From contig NZ_JAFFQE010000006.1 in assembly GCF_016919005.1 (NCBI RefSeq), forward strand, positions 1 to 64,000: a DNA stretch of 64,000 bases, read 5' to 3'. A program made the translations under genes and the position numbers. The notes under the pieces are model-generated. The model did not search any database. It was not told the DNA's origin and saw nothing but the letters and a program-made list of their open reading frames with translations. Of the stretch, positions 1-9,269 are shown one piece after another. The DNA comes from Desulfopila inferna (GTDB lineage: Bacteria > Desulfobacterota > Desulfobulbia > Desulfobulbales > Desulfocapsaceae). How positions within the stretch are numbered: the stretch's first letter is position 1; every line of letters begins with the position of its first letter.

Positions 1-113
1 CCGTTCCCATTCCGAACACGGATGACGGAGTCTCGCTGCACTCGCTTACCTACGCTCTTCAGCGCCGATGGTACTGCATGGGTGACTATGTGGGAGAGTA
101 GGTCGTCGCCGAA
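1..113 (+). rRNA. rrf: 5S ribosomal RNA, 3' part, with an extra insertion
   Basis: The conserved 5S segments are visible: CCGAACACGGA in loop C, AGCGCCGATGG, and GGGAGAGTAGGTCGTCGCC at the 3' end. The 5' end lies before the window. Between CCGAACACGGA and CTCTTCAGCGCC a normal bacterial 5S has a short AAGTTAAG-like linker, but here about 25 extra bases lie at roughly 23-50. The insert contains a possible GAGT/ACTC mini-hairpin (28-42). The gene is probably the last one of an rRNA operon, because a strong terminator follows directly. Confidence 0.9.
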
Positions 114-122
114 TTCTTATAG

Positions 123-165
123 AAAAGCCCCTTAACGTTTTTTTCGTTGAGGGGCTTTTTTTTTT
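123..165 (+). terminator. Rho-independent terminator of the rRNA operon
   Basis: A long GC/AT stem (AAAAGCCCCTTAACG pairing with CGTTGAGGGGCTTTT) is followed by a run of ten T. It starts about ten bases after the 5S rRNA end. Confidence 0.93.
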
Positions 166-320
166 GCTCAGAATCCCCTTCAGGATAGTTTCAGGAGATC
201 AGCCTCCCTCCTCCTATATCTATTTTTCAATAGACCTTGGTTTTCCATTTCTTCTTTCAGCCCTTTGGCTGAAGGCGACAAACTATTCTGTCTTCTGGCC
301 TCTGACTTCTGTTTTCTGAT

Positions 321-380
321 ACGTAGGTCGCATCCCAATTCTTATAAAAAAACCTCTTAACGTCTTTTCGTAGGTTTTTT
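321..380 (+). repeat. Decayed second copy of the 5S 3' end plus terminator
   Basis: Bases 321-380 repeat the order seen at 97-157: GTAGGTCG, then AATTCTTATA, then A-rich CCTCTTAACGT, TTTTCG, and an AGG-T-run end. The copy has several substitutions and its terminator stem is weaker. No other 5S sequence precedes it. It looks like the remnant of a duplicated rrn operon end, or of a lost second 5S gene. The rest of 166-706 shows no gene that I can support and becomes AT-rich after 520. Confidence 0.6.
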
Positions 381-706
381 ATGTTCCGAATTTTCAATGG
401 CCACATAAGAATCATGGGATGCCGAGTTGGATTCTCCATAAACAGAGGCTCAGAGTAATTTCGAATCCTGGCATCAAGGTTTCTATTAATCCATCTTCTT
501 GTCAATCTCCTGTTTCATTAAGTTATGTTTTTTTCTTGTCCAGCTACAACAATATTATTTGGTTTTGCAATATTTTTAGAAACTGACTATAAATAATCGA
601 AACATTAATTTAATATCATGCATTTAGCTTGTGTTCGGCTGAGAATACCTGTGGCTATGGCTAGACAGTGTCTGAACGTAATAACCCAATGTGGCGGAAT
701 AAGATT

Positions 707-1625
707 ATGAGCAATCGGTATCATGTAGTCTTTTGTGGTGATATTATTGACGGTGGCGATGTAACAGAGGTTAAAAAAAAATTAGCCTTACTCTTGAAAC
801 AAGATGTCCAGAAGATAGAACACTTATTTTCCGGCAAGACCTTTGTTATTAAGAAGAATATAGATCTCACCACATCTGAAAAAATCCAGCGTTCCTTTAA
901 TTCCGCCGGAGCACTCTGCCACATTAAATATCCTGAGTCGGCAACTGCGAACAATGATCAGCAGGAATCTAAAGAATCTCTGCAGGTTGTGGAGGAAGAT
1001 TGCCAAAATACCGGATCATCACCAGAAGAATTAAAGTCCAGGAAGAAAGATGTTTTTTTGAGGATATCCGTACTTGCGGGCAAATTCAAACTGGTATTGA
1101 ACGGTGCTCAAAAGAGCATATCTAAATTATGGGCCGATGCATTGGAATCGATCCATTCAGATCTGGAAGTCGACGGTATGAAGATGCTCATAAAAAATAG
1201 ATATTATCCTCACCTCGTTTGCTGCTGCGATCACCATTTCCTCTCTTCTTATTTTCGTGGTCAGCTATGAAAGGAAATCGATGCCACTCAGTGCTGAAAA
1301 TTTCGACAAGCTATTGACCCATATAGAATTTATAGAGAAAGCTTTTACTATAGAAGAACTCCAAAATATGACGAAAAACCGCAAAGACTTTCTCGATTAT
1401 GTTCTCGTACACCCAATTAAAAAGATGGGCTATGAATTTGAAGCCAGTATTAATGAAATTGCCGATGTTTATCTCAAGGATGATTTTAACGTCAATCAAC
1501 TCAAAAAAGTAAATATGTATCTCGAAATAGCCTCACATGAGCGCGAAGAGCTATTCAACAGCGGTATTATTTCAGATAAAACTCAAAAAAGACTCGATGC
1601 CGTCTCCAAAAAGATTGGAAATTGA
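707..1625 (+). pseudogene. Membrane protein with N-terminal ferredoxin-like domain, frameshifted
   Basis: The first frame (ATG at 707, possible GTG at 668) gives a protein beginning MSNRYHVVFCGDII with a beta-alpha-beta-like domain of about 75 residues, then a charged linker. After a run of six A (1192-1197) the reading frame must shift to continue as a hydrophobic helix (ILTSFAAAITISSLLIFVV) and a polar C-terminal domain ending at 1625. Removing one A joins the halves into one protein of about 305 residues with a single membrane anchor. Either the gene is broken, the sequence has a homopolymer error, or the A run permits slippage. I do not recognise a function. The N-terminal domain resembles small domains that precede membrane segments in other proteobacterial proteins. 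Confidence 0.6.
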
Positions 1626-1742
1626 GACTTAGAATAGCTTTTCCCCTGAACAAGCGATTATTGCATATTCCTCTTGGTTTTCCTGTGCAATTTCCTCAAA
1701 ATCAAAAAATATTGATTGCCGACAGAATTACCTGATTATCTG

Positions 1743-2759
1743 TTATTCCTTTTTGGAAGTGAGTGGTGGTATGATCGCATTTTTATCTATATTACAACCT
1801 TGGAGAACGCTGTAGGCGCCTATTCGCACATTATCACCTACTTTGCAGTGATGGAGAATAACACCATTTTCGATGATGCATGACTTGCCGATCAAGCTGT
1901 TTCCCGTGATATGTACATTTTGCAGAAGTTGGCAGTCGCAGCCTATTTCCACCGTTGGGGCTACCGTTACCATCTCACTGTTGAAAATCGTTATGCCCTG
2001 CCGCATCAGTTCAATATTTCGCTGCAGCTGGAGCTGTTTGTGGGCTGCCTCAAGCTCAACCCGGGAATTCACTCCGAGCACTTCCACGGAGGAGCGATTA
2101 AGGAATTTCGCCGCGTTCTTTCCTCTTGACACCGCATATTCGACAATATCTGTCAGATACAACTCGCCTTGAGTATTATCAGGTGTCAAGGTGTCCAGGG
2201 CCTCAAAAAGAAACTCCCGTTCCACCATATATATTCCCGCATTGATCTCTTTAATCTCTCTTTGCAGCTCATCTGTCTCTTTTTCTTCAACAATTGCCAA
2301 CACACTGTTTCCCGCCGAGATAATACGGCCGTAGCCTGTCGGATTATCGACTATGGTGGTCATAACCGTGAGCACAGACTGCGCAGCGGTATGGTGCTCG
2401 TACATTTTCCTTAAAGAACTTGTACTGATCAGGGGGGTATCTCCACAAAGGATCATCACCACACCGGCATCTTCATTCATGGCAGGTCCAGCCACCTGTA
2501 CGGCGTGTCCTGTGCCGAGCTGCTTTTCCTGCCGGACGATTTCCACATCAAAATCGACCAGGGAATTTCTCACAGCGTCCTCCTGATGACCGACGACAAC
2601 AACACATCTTCCCGGCTCAAGCGGCTGCACACTTTGCAGTACATGATGCAGCATCGGCTGGAAAAAAACGTGATGCAAGACTTTGGCCGTAGCCGATTTC
2701 ATCCTTGTCCCCTTGCCGGCGGCGAGTATAACCACTGAGAGTTGAGAGTTGCGGCTCAT
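1743..2759 (-). CDS. glmU: GlmU-like UDP-N-acetylglucosamine pyrophosphorylase, short form
   Basis: The N-terminal nucleotidyltransferase signature LAAGKGTRMKS is at residues 12-22, followed by the expected GTGHAVQ and GDTPL motifs. This is the family that makes UDP-GlcNAc from UTP and GlcNAc-1-phosphate for peptidoglycan and LPS. The protein is 338 residues, whereas bifunctional GlmU has about 450. Only the first coils of the left-handed beta-helix are present and the acetyltransferase active-site part is absent. It therefore probably has uridyltransferase activity only, or it is a GlmU paralogue for another sugar nucleotide. The start is supported by AAAGGAG six bases upstream. The gene ends cleanly at a stop with no sign of frameshift. 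Confidence 0.85.
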   Translation of the reverse strand: MSRNSQLSVVILAAGKGTRMKSATAKVLHHVFFQPMLHHVLQSVQPLEPGRCVVVVGHQEDAVRNSLVDFDVEIVRQEKQLGTGHAVQVAGPAMNEDAGVVMILCGDTPLISTSSLRKMYEHHTAAQSVLTVMTTIVDNPTGYGRIISAGNSVLAIVEEKETDELQREIKEINAGIYMVEREFLFEALDTLTPDNTQGELYLTDIVEYAVSRGKNAAKFLNRSSVEVLGVNSRVELEAAHKQLQLQRNIELMRQGITIFNSEMVTVAPTVEIGCDCQLLQNVHITGNSLIGKSCIIENGVILHHCKVGDNVRIGAYSVLQGCNIDKNAIIPPLTSKKE

Positions 2760-3005
2760 TGTTCTCCTTTTTCGATGTTGTGCTAACTGATAAAGTTTTA
2801 CATCATTATTCTAAAACGTCCTGAAAGGATAAGATTTAATACTATCTTTTCCAAGTCACTTCATCCCATTTCTTCAAGCTATGGCCATTGCCACACAAAA
2901 ATCAAAACCTTGAGAAGCTCGTTTCTTCCACCTTCTTGAAAACAAGGTTGGCAAGTTTTTAATATCTGATTATATTTGCAGATTATTCTTTACCGGAAGA
3001 GAAGA

Positions 3006-3095
3006 ATGGACACGTTTTTTATCAACTGCAGCTCCACACTATTTTTTGAACCAATCCTGCCGTGGGAGCTCGATAAGAGCCTTAGTAATGCGTAA
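3006..3095 (+). CDS. Possible 29-residue small ORF upstream of thiS
   Basis: The only candidate gene seen in the 430-base gap 2760-3189. ATG at 3006 is preceded by GGAAGAG with suitable spacing. The reading frame encodes a 29-residue peptide with a hydrophobic start and ends at TAA 3093-3095. It could be a leader peptide or chance. No TPP-riboswitch consensus (CTGAGA, ACCTGAT blocks) is visible between it and thiS. Confidence 0.2.
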   Translation: MDTFFINCSSTLFFEPILPWELDKSLSNA

Positions 3096-3189
3096 TCTGT
3101 TGGCTTAACGTGCTTTTCGTTTTCTAATTTTTGCTTACGGGCTCTTCTGGGTGAGGCACTAACAAAAATTTTTCTTCTTTTTTTATGCT

Positions 3190-3387
3190 ATGAACGTCAC
3201 TATTAACGGTGAAAAGGTTGCTGTTTCACCTGGATCCACTATTGTAGAGGCTCTGGAAGGCTATGGTCTCCCTCAATCATTTGTCGTAGAATTGAATGGT
3301 GAAATAATCGACAACAATAATCTCGCCGATTACCTGCTCAATGATAGTGATATTCTGGAAATCATTCGATTTGTAGGAGGAGGCTGA
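3190..3387 (+). CDS. thiS: Sulfur carrier protein ThiS
   Basis: A 65-residue ubiquitin-like protein ending in Gly-Gly-Gly, the C-terminus that is adenylated and thiocarboxylated to deliver sulfur for the thiazole ring of thiamin. The sequence shows the ThiS start [10 protein letters not shown] and the V-E-L-N-G segment of the beta-grasp fold. thiG follows after one base, so the two are surely co-transcribed. The activating enzyme ThiF is not in this window. Confidence 0.95.
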   Translation: MNVTINGEKVAVSPGSTIVEALEGYGLPQSFVVELNGEIIDNNNLADYLLNDSDILEIIRFVGGG

Positions 3388-3388
3388 T

Positions 3389-4165
3389 ATGCTGACAATT
3401 GCAGAAACCTCCTTTTCTTCCAGATTGTTTCTCGGGACAGGAAAATTCGCCTCCTCCAAAATAATGGAGCAGGCAATCTCTGCTTCCGGAACGGAAATGG
3501 TTACGGTTGCGCTGCGCAGGGTTGATTTGTCCAATCCGAACGATGACATCATGAGTGTTATCGATCCACGAAAATATACCTTTCTGCCAAACACCTCCGG
3601 AGCCAGGAACAGCGATGAAGCCATCCGTCTTGCCAGATTGGCCAGGGCGGCATCGGGGAATCGCTGGCTTAAACTCGAAGTGACCCCCGACCCGCGCACT
3701 CTTCTTCCTGATCCCGTCGAAACTCTCGTCGCCACTGAAAAACTGGTTAAGGAAGGCTTTATTGTTTTGCCCTATATGAATGCCGATCCAATCCTTGCCC
3801 TGAGGCTCCAGGATGCAGGCGCAGCTGCGGTGATGCCGCTTGGCTCTCCCATCGGCACCAATCAGGGGATTCTGACGGCTTTTCAGATTGAGATAATAAT
3901 TGAACAGGCCGGCGTTCCCGTGGTTGTCGATGCAGGAATCGGAGCACCTTCTCATGCCGCACAGGCTATGGAAATGGGTGCCGATGCGGTGCTGGTCAAT
4001 ACCGCCATTGCTATAGCCAGGGATCCGATAGCCATGGCAGGCGCTTTTGCCAAGGCAGTGGAGGCTGGCAGAACAGCCTATGAAGCAGGTATGGGAGCTA
4101 AGAGTACCAATGCTCAGGCCTCCTCTCCTCTCCAGGGCATCTCTGAAGATCTCTCTTTCCTGTAA
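3389..4165 (+). CDS. thiG: Thiazole synthase ThiG
   Basis: A TIM-barrel enzyme that joins deoxyxylulose-5-phosphate, dehydroglycine and ThiS-thiocarboxylate sulfur into the thiazole phosphate of thiamin. At 258 residues it matches the family. Visible marks are RLFLGTGKF near the start, the active-site lysine region [15 protein letters not shown], and the phosphate-binding [12 protein letters not shown] and [12 protein letters not shown] segments. It lies between thiS and thiH, which supplies dehydroglycine, so the three form one pathway operon. Confidence 0.96.
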   Translation: MLTIAETSFSSRLFLGTGKFASSKIMEQAISASGTEMVTVALRRVDLSNPNDDIMSVIDPRKYTFLPNTSGARNSDEAIRLARLARAASGNRWLKLEVTPDPRTLLPDPVETLVATEKLVKEGFIVLPYMNADPILALRLQDAGAAAVMPLGSPIGTNQGILTAFQIEIIIEQAGVPVVVDAGIGAPSHAAQAMEMGADAVLVNTAIAIARDPIAMAGAFAKAVEAGRTAYEAGMGAKSTNAQASSPLQGISEDLSFL

Positions 4166-4171
4166 TAACCA

Positions 4172-5281
4172 ATGATGACGATGCCCGATTTCTTCTCATG
4201 GCAAAACCAGCTTGAACGCTGCTCTGAAAGCGATGTTATGCACGCGCTCGAATGTGCCAAACCTGGCATCGGCGAGCTCTCCGCCCTACTCTCTCCTGCT
4301 GCTGATCGTTTTCTTCCGCAGCTTGCCGCGCGTTCACGTGACCTGACTCTGCAGCGATTCGGCAGAACAACCCAGCTCTATGCACCCGTATATCTTTCCA
4401 ACTTCTGCACGAACAGATGTGTCTATTGCGGTTTTTCCGCAACCAACAAGATCGATCGTAAAGCATTGACCCTTGATGAAGCTGAAAAGGAGGCGGAGAT
4501 TTTATATCGGCGAGGATTCCGCCATATTTTGCTGGTCAGTGGTGAGTCCGATGCGATTATCGATGTTTCTTATCTGGAGAATCTGGCCAAGCGATTATGC
4601 TCCCGATTCGCCTCTCTTTCAATTGAGGTTCAACCCCTCTCGACAGAAGCTTACCGCCGATTATTTGCCGCCGGCATTACCGCAGTCGCTGTTTATCAGG
4701 AGACTTATGATAGAGAACTCTATAAAGAACTTCATCCGGCAGGCAAGAAACGCGACTATGACTTCCGTCTGGATACGCCTGATCGAGCTGCCGCCGTCGG
4801 CATGCGGGAGATAGGAATCGGAGCACTCCTGGGACTTTCAAACTGGCGCGCCGAAGGCATGGCCCTGGGATACCACCTGAACTCTTTGCGCCGGAGGTTC
4901 TGGCAGACTAACTTCAGTGTTTCGTTTCCGCGCCTGAGGCCTGCGGCAGGAGCTTTTGCACCGCTGACGGAAGTGAATCTGAAAAACCTCAGTCAGCTGA
5001 TCTTCGCTCTGCGCATCTTCGACCCCGATGTAGGTCTTATTGTGTCGACCCGCGAAGAGGCCGCTTTCAGGGATGGTATGCTGGGATTGGGCCCAACCCG
5101 CTATTCTGCCGGATCAAGTACGGCCCCCGGCGGATATGGCAATCCGGAACTGAATGGAGAACAATTCAGCGTAGGTGATCATCGATCATTGCCTGAGATG
5201 GCTGCTGTTATACGAAGCAAAGGATTTGATCCGGTCTGCAAGGATTGGGATGCCTCTTTTCAGGAAAGCACACTTTCGTAG
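4172..5281 (+). CDS. thiH: 2-iminoacetate synthase ThiH (radical SAM)
   Basis: A radical SAM enzyme that cleaves tyrosine to dehydroglycine, the glycine-derived substrate of ThiG. The cluster motif C-x3-C-x2-C is seen as CTNRCVYCGF, followed by the ThiH-type SGE and EVQPLS segments. Length (369) is normal. Several ATG codons lie at the start (4172, 4175, 4181) and the first is six bases after thiG. It is the last gene of the thiSGH operon; no terminator is obvious downstream. Confidence 0.95.
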   Translation: MMTMPDFFSWQNQLERCSESDVMHALECAKPGIGELSALLSPAADRFLPQLAARSRDLTLQRFGRTTQLYAPVYLSNFCTNRCVYCGFSATNKIDRKALTLDEAEKEAEILYRRGFRHILLVSGESDAIIDVSYLENLAKRLCSRFASLSIEVQPLSTEAYRRLFAAGITAVAVYQETYDRELYKELHPAGKKRDYDFRLDTPDRAAAVGMREIGIGALLGLSNWRAEGMALGYHLNSLRRRFWQTNFSVSFPRLRPAAGAFAPLTEVNLKNLSQLIFALRIFDPDVGLIVSTREEAAFRDGMLGLGPTRYSAGSSTAPGGYGNPELNGEQFSVGDHRSLPEMAAVIRSKGFDPVCKDWDASFQESTLS

Positions 5282-5439
5282 CATGATGGACTCCTAAAAA
5301 GCTCGATCTGCATCCGTTTCAGATATTATGCCTGCTATAGAGCTTCGGAGTTTAAGTCCTCAGGGGTGCTTATTGCAGAGTCCATCTTGGCGACTTCAAT
5401 GTCTTTTTACGGGATTATCATAATGAAAAGGAGAAGAGA

Positions 5440-6729
5440 ATGAGTAATATCAAAAAGATGTACTCCACAATACTGGGAGATAATTTTCCCATGGAAATGA
5501 AGATCTCCTTTGGTAACCAGACACTGGTCTATCGCAAGAAAACCTGGGAAATCAAACAGGAAGACGGCAGCGTAGTTGAACGGGGAGTCAGATATGGTGA
5601 GAACCCCGATCAGGAAGCAGCCCTCTACGAGCTGGTGGGAGGTAACCTGGTGCTTGGCGATTGCTCCTATATCACGCCTTATAACGGTCTGGTCTCTTCA
5701 ATTACAGCAGAAGACATGCTGCAGGTGGGTAAGCATCCGGGAAAAATCAACCTCACAGATGTAGATAACGGGCTCAATATCATCAAATACCTGACTGAAA
5801 AACCAGCAGCCGTAATTCTCAAACACAATAATCCTTGCGGTGCAGCCTATGGTAACTCCCTGGCCAAGGCTTTTGACAGGGCAAATCGCAGTGACCGAAT
5901 CGCCGCCTTCGGCGGTGCGGTGGTTCTGAATCGCCCATGCGATAAGGAGACAGCCGCCCTTCTGGCAGAAAATTATCTTGAAGTCGTCTGTGCTCCCGAT
6001 TTTGAAGAAGGCGCCCTTGACCTGCTGAAAAAAAGAACCAACCTCCGTGTCATAAGAATCTCAGGAATTGAAAGACTTTCCGATTTTGAATCATATCGTT
6101 ACGTTGATTTTAAAAGTTTGATAGACGGCGGCATCATCGTCCAGCAGTCCCCTGTCAATTCTATTCGTACAGCCCTGGATCTGCAACCGGCAGTAGCCTC
6201 CTGGAAAGGAAAAGAGTACCGTTGTCAGAGGGCACCGACAGAACAGGAAGTCGACGATATGATTTTCGGCTGGGCCGTTGAACATGGAGTGACCTCCAAC
6301 TCGGTCCTGTATGTAAAAGATGGTTGCACCGTCGGCATCGGCACAGGAGAGCAGGACAGAGTCGGAGTTGCCGAAATCGCAGTGCATAAAGCGTATATAA
6401 AATATGCCGATATCCTCTGTTTCGACCGTTTCGATATCTCCTATGCCGACCTTGCTCTCGCCATAGAAAGGGGTAAACGGGACCAGGCAGACAAAGAAGA
6501 AATTGACGCGAAGGTGCGTGCCGATCGGGCCAACCTGCCAGGATCCGTCATGATATCAGATGCTTTTTTTCCATTTCGCGATGGTGCCGATATAGGAATC
6601 CGCCAGGGAGTATCGGCAATCCTGCAGGCAGGCGGTTCAATGCGGGACTTCGAAACTATTGAAGCCTGCAATGAGGCTACCCCTCAAGTTGCTATGATGT
6701 TTACAGGACAACGCTCTTTCAAACATTGA
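5440..6729 (+). CDS. Stand-alone AICAR transformylase (PurH C-terminal domain type)
   Basis: The protein carries the 10-formyl-THF-dependent AICAR transformylase domain: GENPDQEAALYE, the catalytic ILKHNNPCG with Lys-His, and FFPFRDGADIG followed by QAGGSMRD. This domain catalyses step nine of purine synthesis. The N-terminal IMP cyclohydrolase half of ordinary PurH is missing (429 residues versus about 520), so the last step must be done by a separate protein elsewhere. The start has AAGGAGAAGAG just upstream. It sits alone between thiH and dgkA. Confidence 0.88.
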   Translation: MSNIKKMYSTILGDNFPMEMKISFGNQTLVYRKKTWEIKQEDGSVVERGVRYGENPDQEAALYELVGGNLVLGDCSYITPYNGLVSSITAEDMLQVGKHPGKINLTDVDNGLNIIKYLTEKPAAVILKHNNPCGAAYGNSLAKAFDRANRSDRIAAFGGAVVLNRPCDKETAALLAENYLEVVCAPDFEEGALDLLKKRTNLRVIRISGIERLSDFESYRYVDFKSLIDGGIIVQQSPVNSIRTALDLQPAVASWKGKEYRCQRAPTEQEVDDMIFGWAVEHGVTSNSVLYVKDGCTVGIGTGEQDRVGVAEIAVHKAYIKYADILCFDRFDISYADLALAIERGKRDQADKEEIDAKVRADRANLPGSVMISDAFFPFRDGADIGIRQGVSAILQAGGSMRDFETIEACNEATPQVAMMFTGQRSFKH

Positions 6730-6827
6730 TTGTAGTCGGGACAATTTTACTTCTACTATTCAGCCACAATTACTTGTCCAATTGAGTGGCGGGATTTTAT
6801 CTACCTGAATCAAGTTCAGGAAAATTG

Positions 6828-7277
6828 ATGACGTCTCGAAAAAGCACGTTATCTCTAAAACATCAAGAACTTGCCAAAGACATGACCGACATGCAGAAAA
6901 CGACAGTTATGAAACCACAAAAGCCACCGCTTCAGCGAATCCAATCCGCCTTTTACCACTCAATCGATGGATTAAGCGCCGCCTTTAAAGGGGAAGCCGC
7001 CTTCAGGCAAGTGGTTATGATGTTTATTCTTCTTCTGCCGCTTCTCTACTTCCTGCCGATCCCGCTTACTTTTAAGCTATTGTTGCTGGCGGCAAATTTT
7101 ATTGTGCTCATTTCCGAGATTTTGAATTCTGCGGTGGAGGCGGTAGTCGATCTTGCTTCTCCTGAGCTTCATGAACTTGCTAAAAAAGCCAAAGATATGG
7201 GAAGTGCCGCTGTTTTTCTGGCAATGATCATGGCGGTAACGCTCTGGCTCTACACCATCCCGTTCTTGCTGCTTTAG
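6828..7277 (+). CDS. dgkA: Diacylglycerol/undecaprenol kinase DgkA
   Basis: A small integral membrane kinase with three predicted helices and the family motif ILNSAVEAVVDL, which holds the catalytic glutamate, plus the upstream AFKGEAAFRQ. It phosphorylates diacylglycerol (or undecaprenol) in the inner membrane. ATG 6828 is preferred because TTCAGGAAAATTG gives a Shine-Dalgarno; a GTG at 6786 would add 14 residues without one. Even so, about 50 polar residues precede the conserved core, longer than E. coli DgkA. Confidence 0.88.
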   Translation: MTSRKSTLSLKHQELAKDMTDMQKTTVMKPQKPPLQRIQSAFYHSIDGLSAAFKGEAAFRQVVMMFILLLPLLYFLPIPLTFKLLLLAANFIVLISEILNSAVEAVVDLASPELHELAKKAKDMGSAAVFLAMIMAVTLWLYTIPFLLL

Positions 7278-7325
7278 TTCTGCTCTGAGAGAGGATCTTC
7301 TGGATGTGCAGTTGTTAAGGTAACA

Positions 7326-8219
7326 TCAATTAACAAGCTTCTCTACTCCGACAAATTTTACCGGAGAGCGCTTGGAATCTATACATGATTGCAGCGCAGT
7401 AAGGGTTTCTTTATGCGGGTGGGCAATACCAATAGCCTGTCCGTGCTGCAGCGCAATCCGCATCAATTCGCTAAGCCGTTCGCAGATCGCCTCGACCTCC
7501 TCCACGTTATCTAAAAAAATATGCCGCCTGGCTGATCGAATTTCTTTCTGCTGCGCCAGGGTATAACCCAGACTGTTCGGCGTGGTATAACTGTCAACAT
7601 AGAACAATCGCCTCGCATCTATAAGTTCAAGAAGTGATGTCATGGCGGTCTTATCTTCGCTATAAAAAGATCCCATATGGTTATTCACGCCAACGGCATG
7701 AGGTACCATCTTGATATTCTGCAAAAAAAGAGACTCCTGCTGTGCTTGTTCATCGACATACAGTGCTCCAGGACCTGGGTCCCAGGTATTATCTTTGGGC
7801 TGAAGCGGTAAATGCAGAAGAATAGTTCTTCCCAGTCTGAAGGCCATATTTTCCAATTCGGATGTGTAAGGCGCATGAGGGAGAAAAGAAAAAGAAAGAT
7901 TCAACGGAAGATCTATCATCTTCTTCCCTATTTCATGGTGGTATCCCATATCATCGATGATGATAGCACATTCGGGTAAATCCACACGCTCCACTCTGCC
8001 GTCAGCTTCTTCGCACATAGGCGGATTCGGCACGGATTCCAGTTCGGCGGCAACAACCATGCGGAAAAAGATAACATAGGTGAGAACTCCGATGGAAAAC
8101 ACCAGGAAGCTCAGCAAACACAGGGTGTATACTATTTTTTTAAAATCTATCCGGGAAAACCTGCTTCGATTCTTAGATGCAGTCTTCTTTTTTTTGCGTC
8201 GCGTTCGAGCTCGTGCCAT
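7326..8219 (-). CDS. Divergent polysaccharide deacetylase (YibQ/DUF610 family)
   Basis: An N-terminal basic stretch (RTRRKKKKTASKNRSR), then one membrane helix (VYTLCLLSFLVFSIGVLTYVIF), then the DUF610 domain with AIIIDDMGY, HLPLQP, GVNNHMGS and IGIAHPHKET. The fold is a NodB-like barrel facing the periplasm. The enzymatic role is not settled for this family and its members often lie near envelope or division genes. ATG 8219 is chosen over GTG 8225 because GGGAAG lies at the right distance. It is followed by the prenyl synthase gene on the same strand. Confidence 0.85.
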   Translation of the reverse strand: MARARTRRKKKKTASKNRSRFSRIDFKKIVYTLCLLSFLVFSIGVLTYVIFFRMVVAAELESVPNPPMCEEADGRVERVDLPECAIIIDDMGYHHEIGKKMIDLPLNLSFSFLPHAPYTSELENMAFRLGRTILLHLPLQPKDNTWDPGPGALYVDEQAQQESLFLQNIKMVPHAVGVNNHMGSFYSEDKTAMTSLLELIDARRLFYVDSYTTPNSLGYTLAQQKEIRSARRHIFLDNVEEVEAICERLSELMRIALQHGQAIGIAHPHKETLTALQSCIDSKRSPVKFVGVEKLVN

Positions 8220-8252
8220 TATCACTTCCCTGCCTTTCCCGACCGGCGGTTA

Positions 8253-9248
8253 TCATTTCTTGCGCTGCAGTGCATACTGAGCCAGCCCCTGAAGAATCCG
8301 GATATCTTTGTCCCTAGATGCCGGAAATACGCGCAGATTGCAAAGCGCATCCTCAATACATCGCTGGGCCCTGCTTTCGGCACGACTGAAACCTTCATGT
8401 CTTTCGATAAAGTTGTAAACGCTGTGAAACGATTTACTCCGGGTTTCCGGATCCGCCAGAATTTCGATAATGGTATCTCTCCCGCTCTGATCAGCCTGTT
8501 CCAGAGCAAGAATCAGCGGCAGCGTCATCTTTCCTTCACAGAGATCATTCCCTGTTGATTTACCGGTAGCGCTCTCTTCCCCCCGGTAGTCCAGAAGGTC
8601 ATCCACGATTTGGAAACCATATCCTAAATTACGCCCATATTCTCTCAGGGCCTGCTGCTGTTTTCTGTCAGCTTCACCGAAAAGAGCCCCTATTTCCGTA
8701 GCTGCAGAGATCAGCAAGGCCGTCTTCCCTTCTATGGCTCGGAAATAATCTGCCTCAGACTGGTTAAAATTTTCAGCATTTCTCAATTGGACAAACTCAC
8801 CATCTACTATTGCCTCTGTGGCCCCGCAAAATATTTCCAGGGCCTGTTCTCCTCCAAGCCTTCCTATTACCTCCATGGAACGGGAGTGCAGGAAATCCCC
8901 GGCAAGAATGGCTGCAGCGATACCATAGGCCTTGCACACAGAAGGTTTTCCTCGCCGTGTTTCAGCACGGTCTATGATATCGTCATGAAAAAGCGTTGCC
9001 AGATGAAGGTATTCGAAGGCTATGGAGAGGTTGTAAATTTCCTCCGATGAGCCGCCGCTCAGACGCGAAGAAATCACCGTAAGCAGAGGACGGAAGCGCT
9101 TGCCCCCGCCGAACAGTCCATATCGTAAAATCTCGACAAGACGTCCATCCAGTTTTTCCGCCAGCTTTTCAAGATCATCCAGCATAGTGCTGTCTATCCG
9201 TTCTATATCAGCTTGAACGAGTTGCATTAAAGCGTTCATATCAGACAT
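8253..9248 (-). CDS. ispB: Polyprenyl diphosphate synthase (IspB-like)
   Basis: A trans-prenyltransferase with both aspartate-rich motifs: DDIIDRAETRRGKPS (first DDxxD type) and DDLLDYRGEE (second). GGGKRFRP at the N-terminus binds pyrophosphate. It elongates farnesyl or geranyl diphosphate to the quinone side chain. Length (331) fits octaprenyl/heptaprenyl synthases. The gene is 21 bases after the helicase gene and 33 before the YibQ-type gene, so the three minus-strand genes are probably one operon. Confidence 0.9.
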   Translation of the reverse strand: MSDMNALMQLVQADIERIDSTMLDDLEKLAEKLDGRLVEILRYGLFGGGKRFRPLLTVISSRLSGGSSEEIYNLSIAFEYLHLATLFHDDIIDRAETRRGKPSVCKAYGIAAAILAGDFLHSRSMEVIGRLGGEQALEIFCGATEAIVDGEFVQLRNAENFNQSEADYFRAIEGKTALLISAATEIGALFGEADRKQQQALREYGRNLGYGFQIVDDLLDYRGEESATGKSTGNDLCEGKMTLPLILALEQADQSGRDTIIEILADPETRSKSFHSVYNFIERHEGFSRAESRAQRCIEDALCNLRVFPASRDKDIRILQGLAQYALQRKK

Positions 9249-9269
9249 ACGTTTACCACTGAGTAAAGA

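Noticed and set aside
257-505. 82-residue frame on the minus strand
   Set aside because: It runs across the decayed 5S/terminator copy and has no Shine-Dalgarno or known motif.
3100-3189. TPP riboswitch before thiS
   Set aside because: The conserved CTGAGA and ACCTGAT blocks are absent.
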